Assembly (NCBI GenBank): GCA_910585445.1
Contig: CAJUEK010000001.1
Location: 3,259-67,258 of the forward strand
Direction: 5' to 3'
Source: an uncultured Bacteroidales bacterium
Lineage (GTDB): Bacteria; Bacteroidota; Bacteroidia; Bacteroidales; UBA932
DNA length: 64,000 bases
Shown here: one piece after another, positions 7,985 through 17,503 of the stretch
How positions within the stretch are numbered: position 1 is the first letter of the stretch
Layout: each line of letters begins with the position of its first letter
Translations under genes and position numbers: made by a program
The notes under the pieces: model-generated
The model's input: only the letters and a program-made list of their open reading frames with translations
What the model was told of the DNA's origin: nothing
Databases searched by the model: none

Positions 7985-8278
7985 CTAATATGATTTTTCG
8001 ACGTTCCAGACAAATGCCCTCAGTCCGAGAGCAGGCGTCTCCTCGTCCATCGACCTCACCGCCGCAAGAATTTCATCGACCTTCTCATCCGGAACAAAGG
8101 AGAGAATGGCGTTGTTCATTGTCGGCCAGGCATGATTGCCAAGATGCGGCTCTCCGGTTTCGCTGCCACGTCCTGAAATGTCATGCCACATGGTCATTCC
8201 GCGGCAGCCTGTCTTTTCGAGGACATCCGCTATTTCCATATTGTAAGCCTGGTCATAGGCTATGAATATTCCTTTCAT
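7985..8278 (-). CDS. Small PII-like protein linked to RND efflux
   Basis: 97 residues. The N-terminal IFIAYDQAYNMEIADVLE and the motif GRGSETGEPHLGNHAWPTMN, followed by a short alternating strand/helix C-terminus, look like the PII-like (ferredoxin-fold trimer) proteins found beside RND pumps in Bacteroidota. The family is usually annotated as a nitrogen-regulatory P-II homologue. The conserved uridylylation T-loop of GlnB is not present, so nitrogen signalling is unlikely. It is the last gene of the tolC-MFP-RND operon, 18 bases after the pump gene, which suggests it modulates or senses for the pump. That role is inferred. Confidence 0.6.
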   Translation of the reverse strand: MKGIFIAYDQAYNMEIADVLEKTGCRGMTMWHDISGRGSETGEPHLGNHAWPTMNNAILSFVPDEKVDEILAAVRSMDEETPALGLRAFVWNVEKSY

Positions 8279-8296
8279 AATGATTCTCTTTTAAAT

Positions 8297-11200
8297 TTAT
8301 GCCTTGGCCGCCTTTCTCGCGGCTTTCCTCTGCGCACGGCGCTCCTGCCATGAAGCCGTTGAGACATACACAGTCGGGATGATCACCAAGGTGACGAGCG
8401 TCGAGATAGAAAGACCCCAGGCCACTACCATACCGAGCGAGCGCCACATTTCTGAACCTTCTCCCTGGCCGACAGCCATAGGAATCATACCGAGCACGGT
8501 AGTAAGCGTAGTCATGAGGATAGGGCGCAGACGGGACTTCGCCGCGATTACGGTAGCCTCGACAACGTCGATTCCCCTTTCACGCATAAGTATCGTATAG
8601 TCAATCAGCACAATACCGTTCTTCACCACAATACCCATCAGGATAAGGACACCGATAAGTCCCATCACTCCCAGAGGCGTGCCCGTGACAACAAGTCCGA
8701 TAAACACTCCGACGAATGCGAACGGAATCGAGAACATGATTACGAAAGGACTCATAAACGACTCGAACTGAGATGCCATCACGATATACACAAGGATTAC
8801 AATCATTACGAGCAGCATTATCAGGTCTCCGAAAGTCTCCTGCTGGTCTTCATATGAACCTCCGATGCGCACACGCAGCTCAGAAGGAATCTCTGTATCC
8901 ACAAGGGTCTGCTCAGTCATCTCTACGACATCCGACAGGGCCATTCCGTCTGCCACGATTCCGGAAACGGTAATGACACGCTCACGGTTCTTACGCTCGA
9001 TTGACGGCGGCATCTGGGCCTCAATCACAGTTCCGAGGTCCTTGATTCTCACGGCACTGCCCATATTGTTATACACAAGGATATTTTCAATGTCCTCGAT
9101 GCTCGTCCTAAACTCAGGCGCATAACGCACACGGATATCATACTCATCTCCGTCCTCACGGTAGAAAGACTGTGTGGAACCGTTCATGGCTGCGCTCAGA
9201 TAAGCCGCGGCAGTTGTGCTGTTCAGGCCGTTCACGGCAAGCTTGGTCCTGTCAAAGTCAACCTGGTACTCAGGAATATACTCGTCACGGCTAAGAAGAA
9301 CCTGCGAACATCCGCCGTCCTCAAGCATCTTGGCCTGAATCTCCCTTGCAAGACGGTCAGTAGCCTCGAAATCGTATCCATACACCTCAACGTCAACAGT
9401 AGAGGCACCTCCCATTCCGCCGCCACCTTCTGTAACCTTTATCTTCTTGAATTCAGGATAGCCATTGAGGATTACGCGGATTACATCAGCAATCTGGGCA
9501 CTTGAACGGTCACGTTTCTCCATACTGCCGATATTTATATTGTAAGAAATAACGTGTGTTCCATTATTTCTCATGGCAGCCCAGGCATTCTCAGAGTCAG
9601 CCTGACCAAGCGAATACGAACAGTTCACAATCTCAGGCACAGCCTCATTGAACTGGGCGTAAAGCTCATGGGCAACAGATCTCGTAACGCTCTGACCGGT
9701 ACCGGCAGGAAGCTCAAGCTCTACAGTAATTCGTCCTTCATCTGACTTAGGGAAATACTCTGTCTTTACCTGAGGATAAAGGAACACTATCGTAGCCGCA
9801 AAAATCACCAATGCGCTGCACACCACTATCGTCCTGTGCCCGACGCACCATCTGATGACATGCGAATATCCCCTTGATATCCAGTTCAGGAACTTGTTGA
9901 AGCTTCCGAAAATCAGGTCATGCAATTTTCCGGTCTTAGGCTTGAAGCGGAGGAACTGCGAGCAGAGCATCGGTATGAGGGTCAAGGCTCCTACAGTCGA
10001 TACTATCATGATGATGCTGGTAATCCATCCGAGCTGCTTGAACATGATTCCGGCCATACCGTTTATCATAGTAAGCGGGAGGAACACCGCGAGCATCGTC
10101 AAAGTTGAAGCGATTACTGAGATACCAACCTCCTGGGTTGCATGCACAGCGGCCTCTTTCGGTTTTGCACCTTTCTCAAGATGGGTCGAAATGTTCTCAA
10201 GAACCACAATGGCATCATCGACGACCATACCGATGGCAATCGACAGGGCCGACATGGATATCACGTTCAGAGTGTTTCCAGTTGCCCAGAGATACATCAG
10301 GGAGGCAAGCAGGGAGATAGGAATAGCAAGCACGATGATGAAAGTGGCCCTCCATCTTCCAAGGAAGAGATAAACCACAAGCATCACTATGAGGAATGTT
10401 ACGATGATGGTCTCCTTAAGCGAGTTGATGGAGTTGATGATATTGTCCGAGCTGTCCACGACAGTCCTTATCTGGATGTCCGAAGGAAGGTCCTTGGCAA
10501 TTTTAGCCATTTCCTTCTTCACGCCCTTGATTACATTCACCGCATTCGCGCCGGACTGCTTCTGGATGATAATCTGAGCACCTTGGCGGCCGTTTATGTA
10601 AGCCTCCTGATAACGCTCTTCCACACCGTCAACCACACGCGCCACATCACGCAGGTAGATTGTCCTGCCGTTGGAGTAGCCGACCACAATGTCAAGCATC
10701 TGCTCAGCGCTGGTGAACTCTTTCTGCACACGGAGAGAATATGCATTCGAACCGATGTCAACAGTACCGCTCGGCACATTCCTGTTCTCAGAAGCAATGA
10801 CTCCAGAGATGCCGCTCACCGTAAGACCGTAGGCCTCGAGCTTGTTAGGGTCGCAATAGACCTGTATCTCACGCTGCGGTGCACCGGCGACAGACACAGT
10901 ACCGACTCCAGACACACGTGCAAGAGGTGTGGCAAGCTTGTCATCGAGTATCTTCTCCAATGCAGGAAGGCTCTCCTGGGCTGTTGCCGCAAGAATCATG
11001 ATCGGCATGTCATCCGCGCTGAATTTGAAAATCACCGGGAGTGACGCGCCGTCCGGAAGCGAGGAGTTCACCATGTCAAGCTTGTCCCTGACATCGTTCG
11101 TCGCCACATCAATGTCAACGCCTTCGACAAATTCAAGTGAGATTATCGAGATGTTCTCCTTTGAGGTTGATGTTATGTTCTTGAGGTCACTGACACCGTT

Positions 11201-11413
11201 CAGTGAGTTTTCGAGGACTTTCGAGAGGTTTGTCTCGATGTCCGCCGCACTGGCTCCCGGATACGAAGACATCACCATGATGAAATTCGCATCAAATTTC
11301 GGGAACCTGTCTATGGATATGTTTATAAGCGAGAACACTCCGAATATCGCCATGGCAATGAAGACCAGTGTCGTGGTGACCGGGTTGTTGACCGCTTTTC
11401 TGTATATGCTCAT
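8297..11413 (-). CDS. RND multidrug efflux transporter (inner-membrane pump)
   Basis: 1038 residues, the full length for the AcrB/HAE-1 family. Seen: N-terminal amphipathic start MSIYRKAVNNP, two large periplasmic loops, and the proton-relay aspartates in TM4 (GMVVDDA, residues 399-400). The matching lysine is in GIVVKNGIVLIDY of the second half. These residues mark a proton antiporter of drugs or amphiphiles rather than a heavy-metal CusA type. It forms a tripartite pump with the adjacent membrane-fusion and TolC-like proteins. Substrate is unknown. The C-terminus is a basic tail. Confidence 0.95.
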   Translation of the reverse strand: MSIYRKAVNNPVTTTLVFIAMAIFGVFSLINISIDRFPKFDANFIMVMSSYPGASAADIETNLSKVLENSLNGVSDLKNITSTSKENISIISLEFVEGVDIDVATNDVRDKLDMVNSSLPDGASLPVIFKFSADDMPIMILAATAQESLPALEKILDDKLATPLARVSGVGTVSVAGAPQREIQVYCDPNKLEAYGLTVSGISGVIASENRNVPSGTVDIGSNAYSLRVQKEFTSAEQMLDIVVGYSNGRTIYLRDVARVVDGVEERYQEAYINGRQGAQIIIQKQSGANAVNVIKGVKKEMAKIAKDLPSDIQIRTVVDSSDNIINSINSLKETIIVTFLIVMLVVYLFLGRWRATFIIVLAIPISLLASLMYLWATGNTLNVISMSALSIAIGMVVDDAIVVLENISTHLEKGAKPKEAAVHATQEVGISVIASTLTMLAVFLPLTMINGMAGIMFKQLGWITSIIMIVSTVGALTLIPMLCSQFLRFKPKTGKLHDLIFGSFNKFLNWISRGYSHVIRWCVGHRTIVVCSALVIFAATIVFLYPQVKTEYFPKSDEGRITVELELPAGTGQSVTRSVAHELYAQFNEAVPEIVNCSYSLGQADSENAWAAMRNNGTHVISYNINIGSMEKRDRSSAQIADVIRVILNGYPEFKKIKVTEGGGGMGGASTVDVEVYGYDFEATDRLAREIQAKMLEDGGCSQVLLSRDEYIPEYQVDFDRTKLAVNGLNSTTAAAYLSAAMNGSTQSFYREDGDEYDIRVRYAPEFRTSIEDIENILVYNNMGSAVRIKDLGTVIEAQMPPSIERKNRERVITVSGIVADGMALSDVVEMTEQTLVDTEIPSELRVRIGGSYEDQQETFGDLIMLLVMIVILVYIVMASQFESFMSPFVIMFSIPFAFVGVFIGLVVTGTPLGVMGLIGVLILMGIVVKNGIVLIDYTILMRERGIDVVEATVIAAKSRLRPILMTTLTTVLGMIPMAVGQGEGSEMWRSLGMVVAWGLSISTLVTLVIIPTVYVSTASWQERRAQRKAARKAAKA

Positions 11414-11458
11414 AATTGTCCGCTATTGTTTTTCGCCGCCATCGTGACGGCAGTTTCC

Positions 11459-12487
11459 CTATTCGTTGACAGTAACCTTTATTCCGTCCTTAAGACGCGG
11501 CTGGCCTCCGGTAACTACTACCGCACCGTCAGAAAGGCCCTCAAGTATCTCATACTCCGAACCGAGGCGACGTCCTAGAACCACTTTCTGGTAGCTTACA
11601 GTGCCATCCTCGCCGAGCACATATACGAAACGCTCGCCAGAGCCCTGCTGCTTAACGACAGCCACATCCGGAACCACCACATTGTTGTTCGAGCCGAATG
11701 TCACGGTAACCCTGACAAACATTCCCGGACGAAGCGTCTTGTATTTGTTGTCAACGGTAACCTCAACAGTAAATGTGCGGGTTGCCGGGTCGATGGTAGG
11801 GTAAATCCTGTTTACCTTTCCGTAGAAAGTCTTGCCCGGAACAGCGTCCGCAGCAATTGTCACCGCATCGCCTTTCTTCACCTTGGTATAGTCAGACTCG
11901 GAGATTCCGACAAGAAGCTTGACGGGAACAATCTGCTCCACGGTGAAAACCGGAGCGCTCATCGCGTACATGTCACCGACATCATAATTGCGTGCAGTAA
12001 CGACTCCTGTTATAGGGGAGCGGAGCACCGAGTTCTCCAAAAGGTTCTGATATGAGGTCTTGCTGACCTTATAAGCAAGCTCGATGGCATCAAGGTCAGA
12101 CTGCGAAAGTCCGCCGGCATCATAAAGCCCCTTGAGACGGTTGTACTCTATCTCATTGTTCTTCATCTGGAGCTCTGCCTGCTGAAGCTGTATCTGGTCC
12201 ATCTCCGCCAGCACCTGGCCCTTGTTCACGAAGTCTCCGACTTCAACATTTATCTTCTTTATCCTGTTCGCGCTCTGCGGGGCGATATTGTTCTTCACAT
12301 ACGCTTCAACAGTTGAAGTATATGTAGCGACCTGAGGGACCTCGCGCACCGATACCTTTGCCACAGTGACCTTAGGTGCGACTTCAACAGCAGCCACCTC
12401 CTGCTTGTTCTTCTTTACATTGGCTCCGCAGCCTGCCACAACGGTCAGCGCGGCACCGAGAAACATAGTTCTGATGATAGTTTTCAT
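11459..12487 (-). CDS. RND efflux membrane-fusion (adaptor) lipoprotein
   Basis: 342 residues. Signal peptide with lipobox TVVAGC, so the mature protein would be anchored by lipid at Cys20. It then shows the adaptor order: lipoyl half-motif (NNIAPQSANRIKKINVEVGDFV), alpha-hairpin (about 100-150), second lipoyl half (SVLRSPITGVVTARNYDVGD), beta-barrel and a C-terminal membrane-proximal domain. It bridges the pump and the outer-membrane channel. It lies between tolC and the pump gene in one operon (15 and 45 base gaps). Confidence 0.93.
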   Translation of the reverse strand: MKTIIRTMFLGAALTVVAGCGANVKKNKQEVAAVEVAPKVTVAKVSVREVPQVATYTSTVEAYVKNNIAPQSANRIKKINVEVGDFVNKGQVLAEMDQIQLQQAELQMKNNEIEYNRLKGLYDAGGLSQSDLDAIELAYKVSKTSYQNLLENSVLRSPITGVVTARNYDVGDMYAMSAPVFTVEQIVPVKLLVGISESDYTKVKKGDAVTIAADAVPGKTFYGKVNRIYPTIDPATRTFTVEVTVDNKYKTLRPGMFVRVTVTFGSNNNVVVPDVAVVKQQGSGERFVYVLGEDGTVSYQKVVLGRRLGSEYEILEGLSDGAVVVTGGQPRLKDGIKVTVNE

Positions 12488-12502
12488 TTATATTGACTTT
12501 TA

Positions 12503-14029
12503 TTATTCATTTATGAAGTCCTGGCCGAGAGTCTGCTCAAGCTGAGCCTTGGCCGTAACAAAATTATATATTGCCTGGGATTCCGCCAGACGGGCCTGCG
12601 TGAGGGCAAGCTGCGCATCATTAAGTTCGATGAGCGTGCTGCGTCCCACCTTATATGAAGCCTCCGCTATGTCGTATCCCTTCTGAGCGGAACGGACAGC
12701 ATCCTGGGCCGCATAGTAGCTCTTCATGTTAGTCTCCATAGTATTGAGGCTCTGCCTGATGGAAATCTTGAGCTGGCGTTCCGTATTGAGGGACTGCAGC
12801 TGCACCTGTCCATACTGGTTCTTTGCCTGGCGAATCTGGTGATACCTCTTTCCGCCTGCAAAAATAGGTATGTTGAGGCTGAGACCTACGTAAGAATAAG
12901 GTGTCCAGCGATACTCGTTGAATTTGAAATCGTTGGTCATCGCGTTTATGCTGTAATTGAAAGCAAGCGAAAGCGACGGGATGCAGGCATACTTCTGGAG
13001 CTTTATGTTCTGGGCAAGCTGCTCTGCCTGGATGGCAAGCTGCTTCATCGTTGTATTGTTCTCCAGTGATATGCTGTCATGCTGATGAACATCATAGAAC
13101 AGATGCTCCGAATAATCGCCGAGCTTGCCAGCAATATCAAGATTCATGTCAAGGTCAACTCCTATGACAGCCTTGAGCTGCCACAATGACAAAATGACAG
13201 AACTCTCCGCATTATATACATTAGGGACAGCATTGGCTACCGTGGTCTTGGCCCTGATAAGCTCGAACTCTGAAACTTTCTGCGCATCATATTTCTTCTG
13301 GGCCTCGGCCAGATTCTGCACGGCGTTCTCATAGACCTGCTTATAAACATCAAATGCCTCCTTGGCAAGAAGAGTTGAGAAATATGCATTCTTGACCTGC
13401 GTAACCATATCAAGACGTGAGGCACGTGCCTTCTCCACCGCAAGCTCCACATCAAGGCCGGAAATCTTTATGCTCTGCCACAGCTGGGCGTTCACAATAG
13501 GCATTGTAGCCGATACGCCGGCTGCCCATGTGTTCCATCTTCCGACCTCAAGGCCACCTCCTGAGGACGCTCCTGAAGAGCCTTCACCGGCACCCGAACC
13601 TGCTGCCGAGCCGTCTCCGGGAATTTCTCCCTCACCGCCCTGGCCGTCGCCGCCTGCTCCCGGGCCGCCCAGCGAGCCCATGTCAAAATCCATGTACATC
13701 ACCTGCTTCTTGATGGTCCTCTGATAAGTTCCGGAAACATCAATCTGAGGGAACAGAGAGGCATACGTGCCTTTCTTGGCAAAGCCGGTCCTCTCAATCT
13801 CCATGTCGGCCACCTTGACCGAAAGATTCTCGCTCAACGCTATTTCAAGCGCCTGCTCCAAGGTTATGACCACAGGAGCATCCGAAGAGTCAGCCTGCTC
13901 AAGAATAAGCTCGGCCTCCGTTTTCGGAGCGTCATCTGCTGCTTTCTTTGTACGGTACTGCGCATCAGCTGCGGCCTGACCGAAAAGAAGCTGCGCGGCA
14001 ATCACCGCTAAAACCGCTAATTTCTTCAT
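12503..14029 (-). CDS. TolC-family outer-membrane efflux channel
   Basis: 508 residues. Signal peptide cleaved near AADAQ, then the duplicated TolC/OEP architecture of long amphipathic helices (two repeats) and barrel strands. The second repeat includes IRQSLNTMETNMKSY and the C-terminal SYKVGRSTLIELNDAQLALTQ. Odd feature: residues about 119-159 are almost entirely Gly/Ser/Ala/Glu/Pro, a low-complexity insertion in the first barrel hairpin that should face outside. It is the first gene of the efflux operon and is transcribed away from the AraC-family regulator. Confidence 0.92.
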   Translation of the reverse strand: MKKLAVLAVIAAQLLFGQAAADAQYRTKKAADDAPKTEAELILEQADSSDAPVVITLEQALEIALSENLSVKVADMEIERTGFAKKGTYASLFPQIDVSGTYQRTIKKQVMYMDFDMGSLGGPGAGGDGQGGEGEIPGDGSAAGSGAGEGSSGASSGGGLEVGRWNTWAAGVSATMPIVNAQLWQSIKISGLDVELAVEKARASRLDMVTQVKNAYFSTLLAKEAFDVYKQVYENAVQNLAEAQKKYDAQKVSEFELIRAKTTVANAVPNVYNAESSVILSLWQLKAVIGVDLDMNLDIAGKLGDYSEHLFYDVHQHDSISLENNTTMKQLAIQAEQLAQNIKLQKYACIPSLSLAFNYSINAMTNDFKFNEYRWTPYSYVGLSLNIPIFAGGKRYHQIRQAKNQYGQVQLQSLNTERQLKISIRQSLNTMETNMKSYYAAQDAVRSAQKGYDIAEASYKVGRSTLIELNDAQLALTQARLAESQAIYNFVTAKAQLEQTLGQDFINE

Positions 14030-14063
14030 TTGAATAATACACTAAACATTTTTGAATACAAGG

Positions 14064-14093
14064 GGCTGGCAATGTGCAAATTTCAAGCCAGCC
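14064..14093. promoter_or_regulatory. Inverted repeat in the tolC leader (possible operator)
   Basis: GGCTGGC (14064-14070) and GCCAGCC (14087-14093) form a perfect 7-bp inverted repeat with a 16-base centre that contains GAAATTTGC on the minus strand, a near match to the -7 box. It lies 35-64 bases upstream of tolC, so it could be an operator over the efflux promoter. Confidence 0.45.
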
Positions 14094-14125
14094 GAAGCGT
14101 TGTTTTTGGTCCAAATCATTATAGA

Positions 14126-14157
14126 TTTGGTTCTAATCCACAAAGTATTTATATTTG
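14126..14157 (+). promoter_or_regulatory. Promoter of the AraC-family gene with repeated TTTGGTYC motif
   Basis: TTTG at 14126-14129, 20 bases, then TATATTTG at 14150-14157: a near-ideal Bacteroidota promoter, 22 bases before the gene. The motif TTTGGTYC occurs three times in the same orientation, starting near 14105, 14126 and 14154, overlapping both promoter boxes. That suggests operator sites, perhaps for autoregulation. Confidence 0.6.
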
Positions 14158-14179
14158 GTCCGCAAAATTACTAAAACGT

Positions 14180-15142
14180 ATGAACACGGACAAAAAAACG
14201 GCAAAGCCGGCAAGTATATTCGGGACCAAGAACGTGTCCAAGTTCGGCTATATAGACGAGTTCCTGTTCGCCGGGGAAATCAAGGGAGGAGACCACATAG
14301 TCTATAAAAAGGCAAGAAGACCGCAGTACCACCTTGTAATCGTCATACTTGAAGGCACAATGAGCACCATAATAAACGGCAAGGAGTACAAATTCCACGG
14401 ACGCTCATACATGAACATGCCCACATGGTCCGAAATCGCGGAAATCCAGTACAGCAACGATTTCCACGCACTTGTAGCCGCCACCGACAACACGATACTT
14501 GAAGACATATTCCGCAACAGGAATCCTTTCCCTCCTGACTTTCATTTCCGGATGGCGCATTCCATCCAGGGGGACATTCTGACGGAGGAGGACATCAGCA
14601 CCCTGCACCGCGACATAGCGGACCTGATACGGGCGCTAAGCACCAAAGACCACCATTTCATGCAGGAACTTTGCTATGCGTACTTCTATATCCTGCTGAC
14701 CGACGTGGCTGACATCATGTGGAAACGGTACGGAAAAGGCTCCCCTTCGCGCTATACCGACATGAAGCATTCGGACATGCTCATGCGCGACTTCATAAGC
14801 CTGCTCATAGAAAACATAGAGAAAGAGACCGGCGTATCATTCTATGCCGAAAAGCTCTGCATATCAAAGCAATACCTTTCCCTAATAGTAAAAGACAAGA
14901 CAAGGGTGCCTGTAAGCACAATCATTTCGTCACTGCGTGTGGACAGGGCCTCAAGACTTCTTAGGGACCCGGATTTGAGCATACAGCAGATTGCATCCAG
15001 GCTGTCTTTCTCAGACCAGTCTTCCTTCGGCAAATTCTTCAGGAAGCATACCGGAATGTCTCCGCTGAAATACCGCAACAGCCTCAGAAAGACACTGCTG
15101 TCACTAAGGCCGGAACCATCCGGAGGAAAACTGCCGGACTAA
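14180..15142 (+). CDS. AraC-family transcriptional regulator
   Basis: 320 residues from ATG 14180, chosen because the promoter ends at 14157 inside the longer open frame. The N-terminal 190 residues form a cupin-like sensing region (HLVIVILEGTMSTIINGKEY). The C-terminal 100 residues are two helix-turn-helices of the AraC type: KLCISKQYLSLIVKD, then IQQIASRLSFSDQSSFGKFFRKHTGMSPLKYR, a textbook second helix-turn-helix. Divergent from the tolC-MFP-RND operon, so it is the likely local regulator of the pump. Its stop codon abuts the lgt stop with no intervening base. Confidence 0.9.
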   Translation: MNTDKKTAKPASIFGTKNVSKFGYIDEFLFAGEIKGGDHIVYKKARRPQYHLVIVILEGTMSTIINGKEYKFHGRSYMNMPTWSEIAEIQYSNDFHALVAATDNTILEDIFRNRNPFPPDFHFRMAHSIQGDILTEEDISTLHRDIADLIRALSTKDHHFMQELCYAYFYILLTDVADIMWKRYGKGSPSRYTDMKHSDMLMRDFISLLIENIEKETGVSFYAEKLCISKQYLSLIVKDKTRVPVSTIISSLRVDRASRLLRDPDLSIQQIASRLSFSDQSSFGKFFRKHTGMSPLKYRNSLRKTLLSLRPEPSGGKLPD

Positions 15143-16015
15143 TCAGACACCAAGCCCCTTGGCATAATGCGTAGGATTGCCCTTGACCTTCGCCGGATGC
15201 ACGATAGCGGCCGGCTGCTTCTTTATGAAGCTATAGACCAGAAGTCCCACGCCAAGCAGAATGAAAGGTATGCTGAGGAGCTGTCCCATGTTCAGCAGCA
15301 TATTCTCCTCAAAGCCAACCTGCGGCTCCTTTATGAATTCAATAAGGAAACGCATTCCGAATAGCACGATGAAGAAAACCCCGATGAAAGTGCCACGGTA
15401 CATCTTGTCCAGCCTGTATTTGTACAGGAGCATAAGGACAATCCCGAGAACGGTATAGCTGAGCGCCTCATAGAGCTGGGTCGGATGCTTCGGAAGTGTC
15501 TCACCGCGCAGTTCGAAGATGAATCCCCACGGAAGTGAGGTCACATCACCGTAAATCTCCGAATTGCACAGGTTGCCAAGACGGATAAGTGCGCCGGCAA
15601 AGCATACCGCGATGCAAAGCCTGTCCAGAATCCAGAGAAAATCAAAATCATACCTGCGTCCATAATGCCTTGCGAACCACCACATTGCAATAAACAATGC
15701 GATTGTGCCCCCATGGCTTGCAAGCCCTCCTTTCCAAGGCATGAATATCTCCCAGAATCCCTGCCAGCTGCCGAGATAATAGTCAGGCTGATAAAACAGG
15801 CAATGTCCCAGGCGCGCACCCACGATTGTACCGATGAGCAATGTATAAAGCAGAGGATCAAGCAATGTCTGAGGCACCCCTTCCCTCTTGAAGAACCATT
15901 TGAATATGAACCATCCGAGAATGAACCCGGAAACGAACAGCACAGAATACCATCTCAGGGACAAGGTCCCGATATGGAAAATCTCCGGATTCATGTGCCA
16001 GTTCACCACAAGCAT
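15143..16015 (-). CDS. lgt: Prolipoprotein diacylglyceryl transferase
   Basis: 290 residues. Transfers diacylglycerol from phosphatidylglycerol to the lipobox cysteine of prolipoproteins. Several lipoproteins in this window would be its substrates. Seen: multiple membrane segments, GARLGHCLFYQPDYY, GGLASHGG and the signature IRLGNLCNSEIYG. The open frame reaches 16198, overlapping pgk. The promoter at 16064-16072 limits the start to ATG 16024 or 16015. I use 16015 because MLVVNWHMNPEIF resembles the usual family start. The C-terminus carries a short basic tail. Confidence 0.92.
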   Translation of the reverse strand: MLVVNWHMNPEIFHIGTLSLRWYSVLFVSGFILGWFIFKWFFKREGVPQTLLDPLLYTLLIGTIVGARLGHCLFYQPDYYLGSWQGFWEIFMPWKGGLASHGGTIALFIAMWWFARHYGRRYDFDFLWILDRLCIAVCFAGALIRLGNLCNSEIYGDVTSLPWGFIFELRGETLPKHPTQLYEALSYTVLGIVLMLLYKYRLDKMYRGTFIGVFFIVLFGMRFLIEFIKEPQVGFEENMLLNMGQLLSIPFILLGVGLLVYSFIKKQPAAIVHPAKVKGNPTHYAKGLGV

Positions 16016-16063
16016 TTCAAGCATATCTTTCAGATTTAGCTGCGCTTCACGCGCTGTTGAGGT

Positions 16064-16072
16064 GCAAAGGTA
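16064..16072 (-). promoter_or_regulatory. Promoter -7 box for lgt
   Basis: Minus-strand TACCTTTGC, about 40-50 nt upstream of the lgt start, located between the pgk stop and lgt. Confidence 0.55.
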
Positions 16073-16133
16073 TAAAAAATAAAGAGACGGACCCGCATCC
16101 GGACCCATCTCTTTAAATATGTATTCCTGAGGA

Positions 16134-17387
16134 TTACTTGCGGATAGCTGCAATGCCAGGAAGTTCCTTGCCCTCAAGGTACTCAAGCATGGCTCCACCG
16201 CCTGTTGACACGTAGCTCACTTTCTTAGCAAAGCCCATCTGTGTCACAGCTGCGACTGAGTCTCCGCCGCCTACGAGAGTGAACGCTCCGTTCTCAGTAG
16301 CCTTTGCAAGCATCTCAGCAACCTTGTTGGTTCCCTTTGCGAAAGCAGGAATCTCGAACACACCTACAGGACCGTTCCAGAGAATGGTCTTTGAGTTCAT
16401 GATGACATCCTCCCATACTGCGAGAGTGCTTGGAGCCGCATCAACACCCTCCCACTCGTCAGGAATCTCAGTGTTGAGACAAATCTTCGTATTGGCGTCA
16501 TTCGAGAAGCCGTCAGCGATAATGACTTCCTTTGAAAGATAAAGCTTCACGCCTTTCTCCTCTGCCTTCTTGATTATGTTGAGAGCAAGCTCCATCTGGT
16601 CGTCCTCGCAAAGAGACTTTCCGATTTTTCCGCCCTGTGCCTTCTTGAAGGTATATACCATGCCGCCGCCGATAATCATGTTGTCAACGGCGTCGAAAAG
16701 GTGCTCAATGATACCGATTTTAGAAGATACCTTGGCACCGCCGATGATTGCAGTCACAGGATGCTCCGGAGTCTTGAGGACACGGTCAATAGCCTTGATC
16801 TCGCCTTCCATCACATAGCCGAACATCTTGTCTTCAGGGAAATACTCGGCGATGAGAGCTGTAGAGGCATGTGCACGGTGTGCTGTTCCGAAAGCGTCAT
16901 TGATGTAGCAGTCAGCATATGAGGCAAGCTTCTTGACGAAGTTCTTCTGGCTTTCCTTCACCGCTGCCTTTGCTGCTTTCTTATCCTCGTCAGTAGCATC
17001 CTCAGCAAGTCCTCTCGGCTTTCCTTCTTCCTCAGCATAGAAACGGAGGTTCTCAAGGACAAGCACTTCACCCGGTTTGAGGGCAGCCACCTTGTCATCA
17101 GCATTCATGCAGTCATCGGCAAATTTCACCGGTGCACCGAGAAGTTCCTCGACACGGCCGAGAATGTGCTTGAGCGAGAATTTGTCAGTCACGCCCTTAG
17201 GACGTCCCAGATGCGACATGATGATCAGCGAACCGCCTTTCTCAAGCACTTTCTTGAGAGTAGGGATTGCAGCCCTGATACGGGTGTCATCAGTAATCTC
17301 CATCTTGTCATTCAACGGAACGTTGAAATCAACTCTGACAATGGCTTTCTTGCCGGAGAAATCGTAAGTGTCAATAAATTGTTGCAT
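16134..17387 (-). CDS. pgk: Phosphoglycerate kinase
   Basis: 417 residues, glycolytic ATP-forming enzyme. Seen: [11 protein letters not shown] near residue 20, the SHLGRPKG motif near 60, [29 protein letters not shown] and the C-terminal nucleotide-binding GGGDSVAAV and [22 protein letters not shown] 17387 is chosen over the upstream open frame because it begins the family's normal N-terminus and follows the promoter at 17441-17470. A monocistronic gene, with lgt downstream on the same strand under its own promoter. Confidence 0.96.
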   Translation of the reverse strand: MQQFIDTYDFSGKKAIVRVDFNVPLNDKMEITDDTRIRAAIPTLKKVLEKGGSLIIMSHLGRPKGVTDKFSLKHILGRVEELLGAPVKFADDCMNADDKVAALKPGEVLVLENLRFYAEEEGKPRGLAEDATDEDKKAAKAAVKESQKNFVKKLASYADCYINDAFGTAHRAHASTALIAEYFPEDKMFGYVMEGEIKAIDRVLKTPEHPVTAIIGGAKVSSKIGIIEHLFDAVDNMIIGGGMVYTFKKAQGGKIGKSLCEDDQMELALNIIKKAEEKGVKLYLSKEVIIADGFSNDANTKICLNTEIPDEWEGVDAAPSTLAVWEDVIMNSKTILWNGPVGVFEIPAFAKGTNKVAEMLAKATENGAFTLVGGGDSVAAVTQMGFAKKVSYVSTGGGAMLEYLEGKELPGIAAIRK

Positions 17388-17440
17388 ATCAATAAAGTTT
17401 TGAAATATCATATATCTCGGGCCATGCCCGTGAACAACTT

Positions 17441-17470
17441 GCAAATTTAGCAAATTTCAGCGAAATGCAA
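17441..17470 (-). promoter_or_regulatory. Promoter of pgk
   Basis: Minus strand: TTG (17468-17470), 18 bases, TAAATTTG then C (17441-17449). Fits the Bacteroidota -33/-7 pattern. It lies back-to-back with the plus-strand box at 17480-17488. Confidence 0.6.
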
Positions 17471-17479
17471 TAAAATCCC

Positions 17480-17488
17480 TATCTTTGC
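17480..17488 (+). promoter_or_regulatory. Promoter -7 box for the rRNA methyltransferase gene
   Basis: TATCTTTGC, 15 bases upstream of the ATG at 17504, giving a very short leader. Confidence 0.6.
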
Positions 17489-17503
17489 ACAAATTTTCAC
17501 GAC

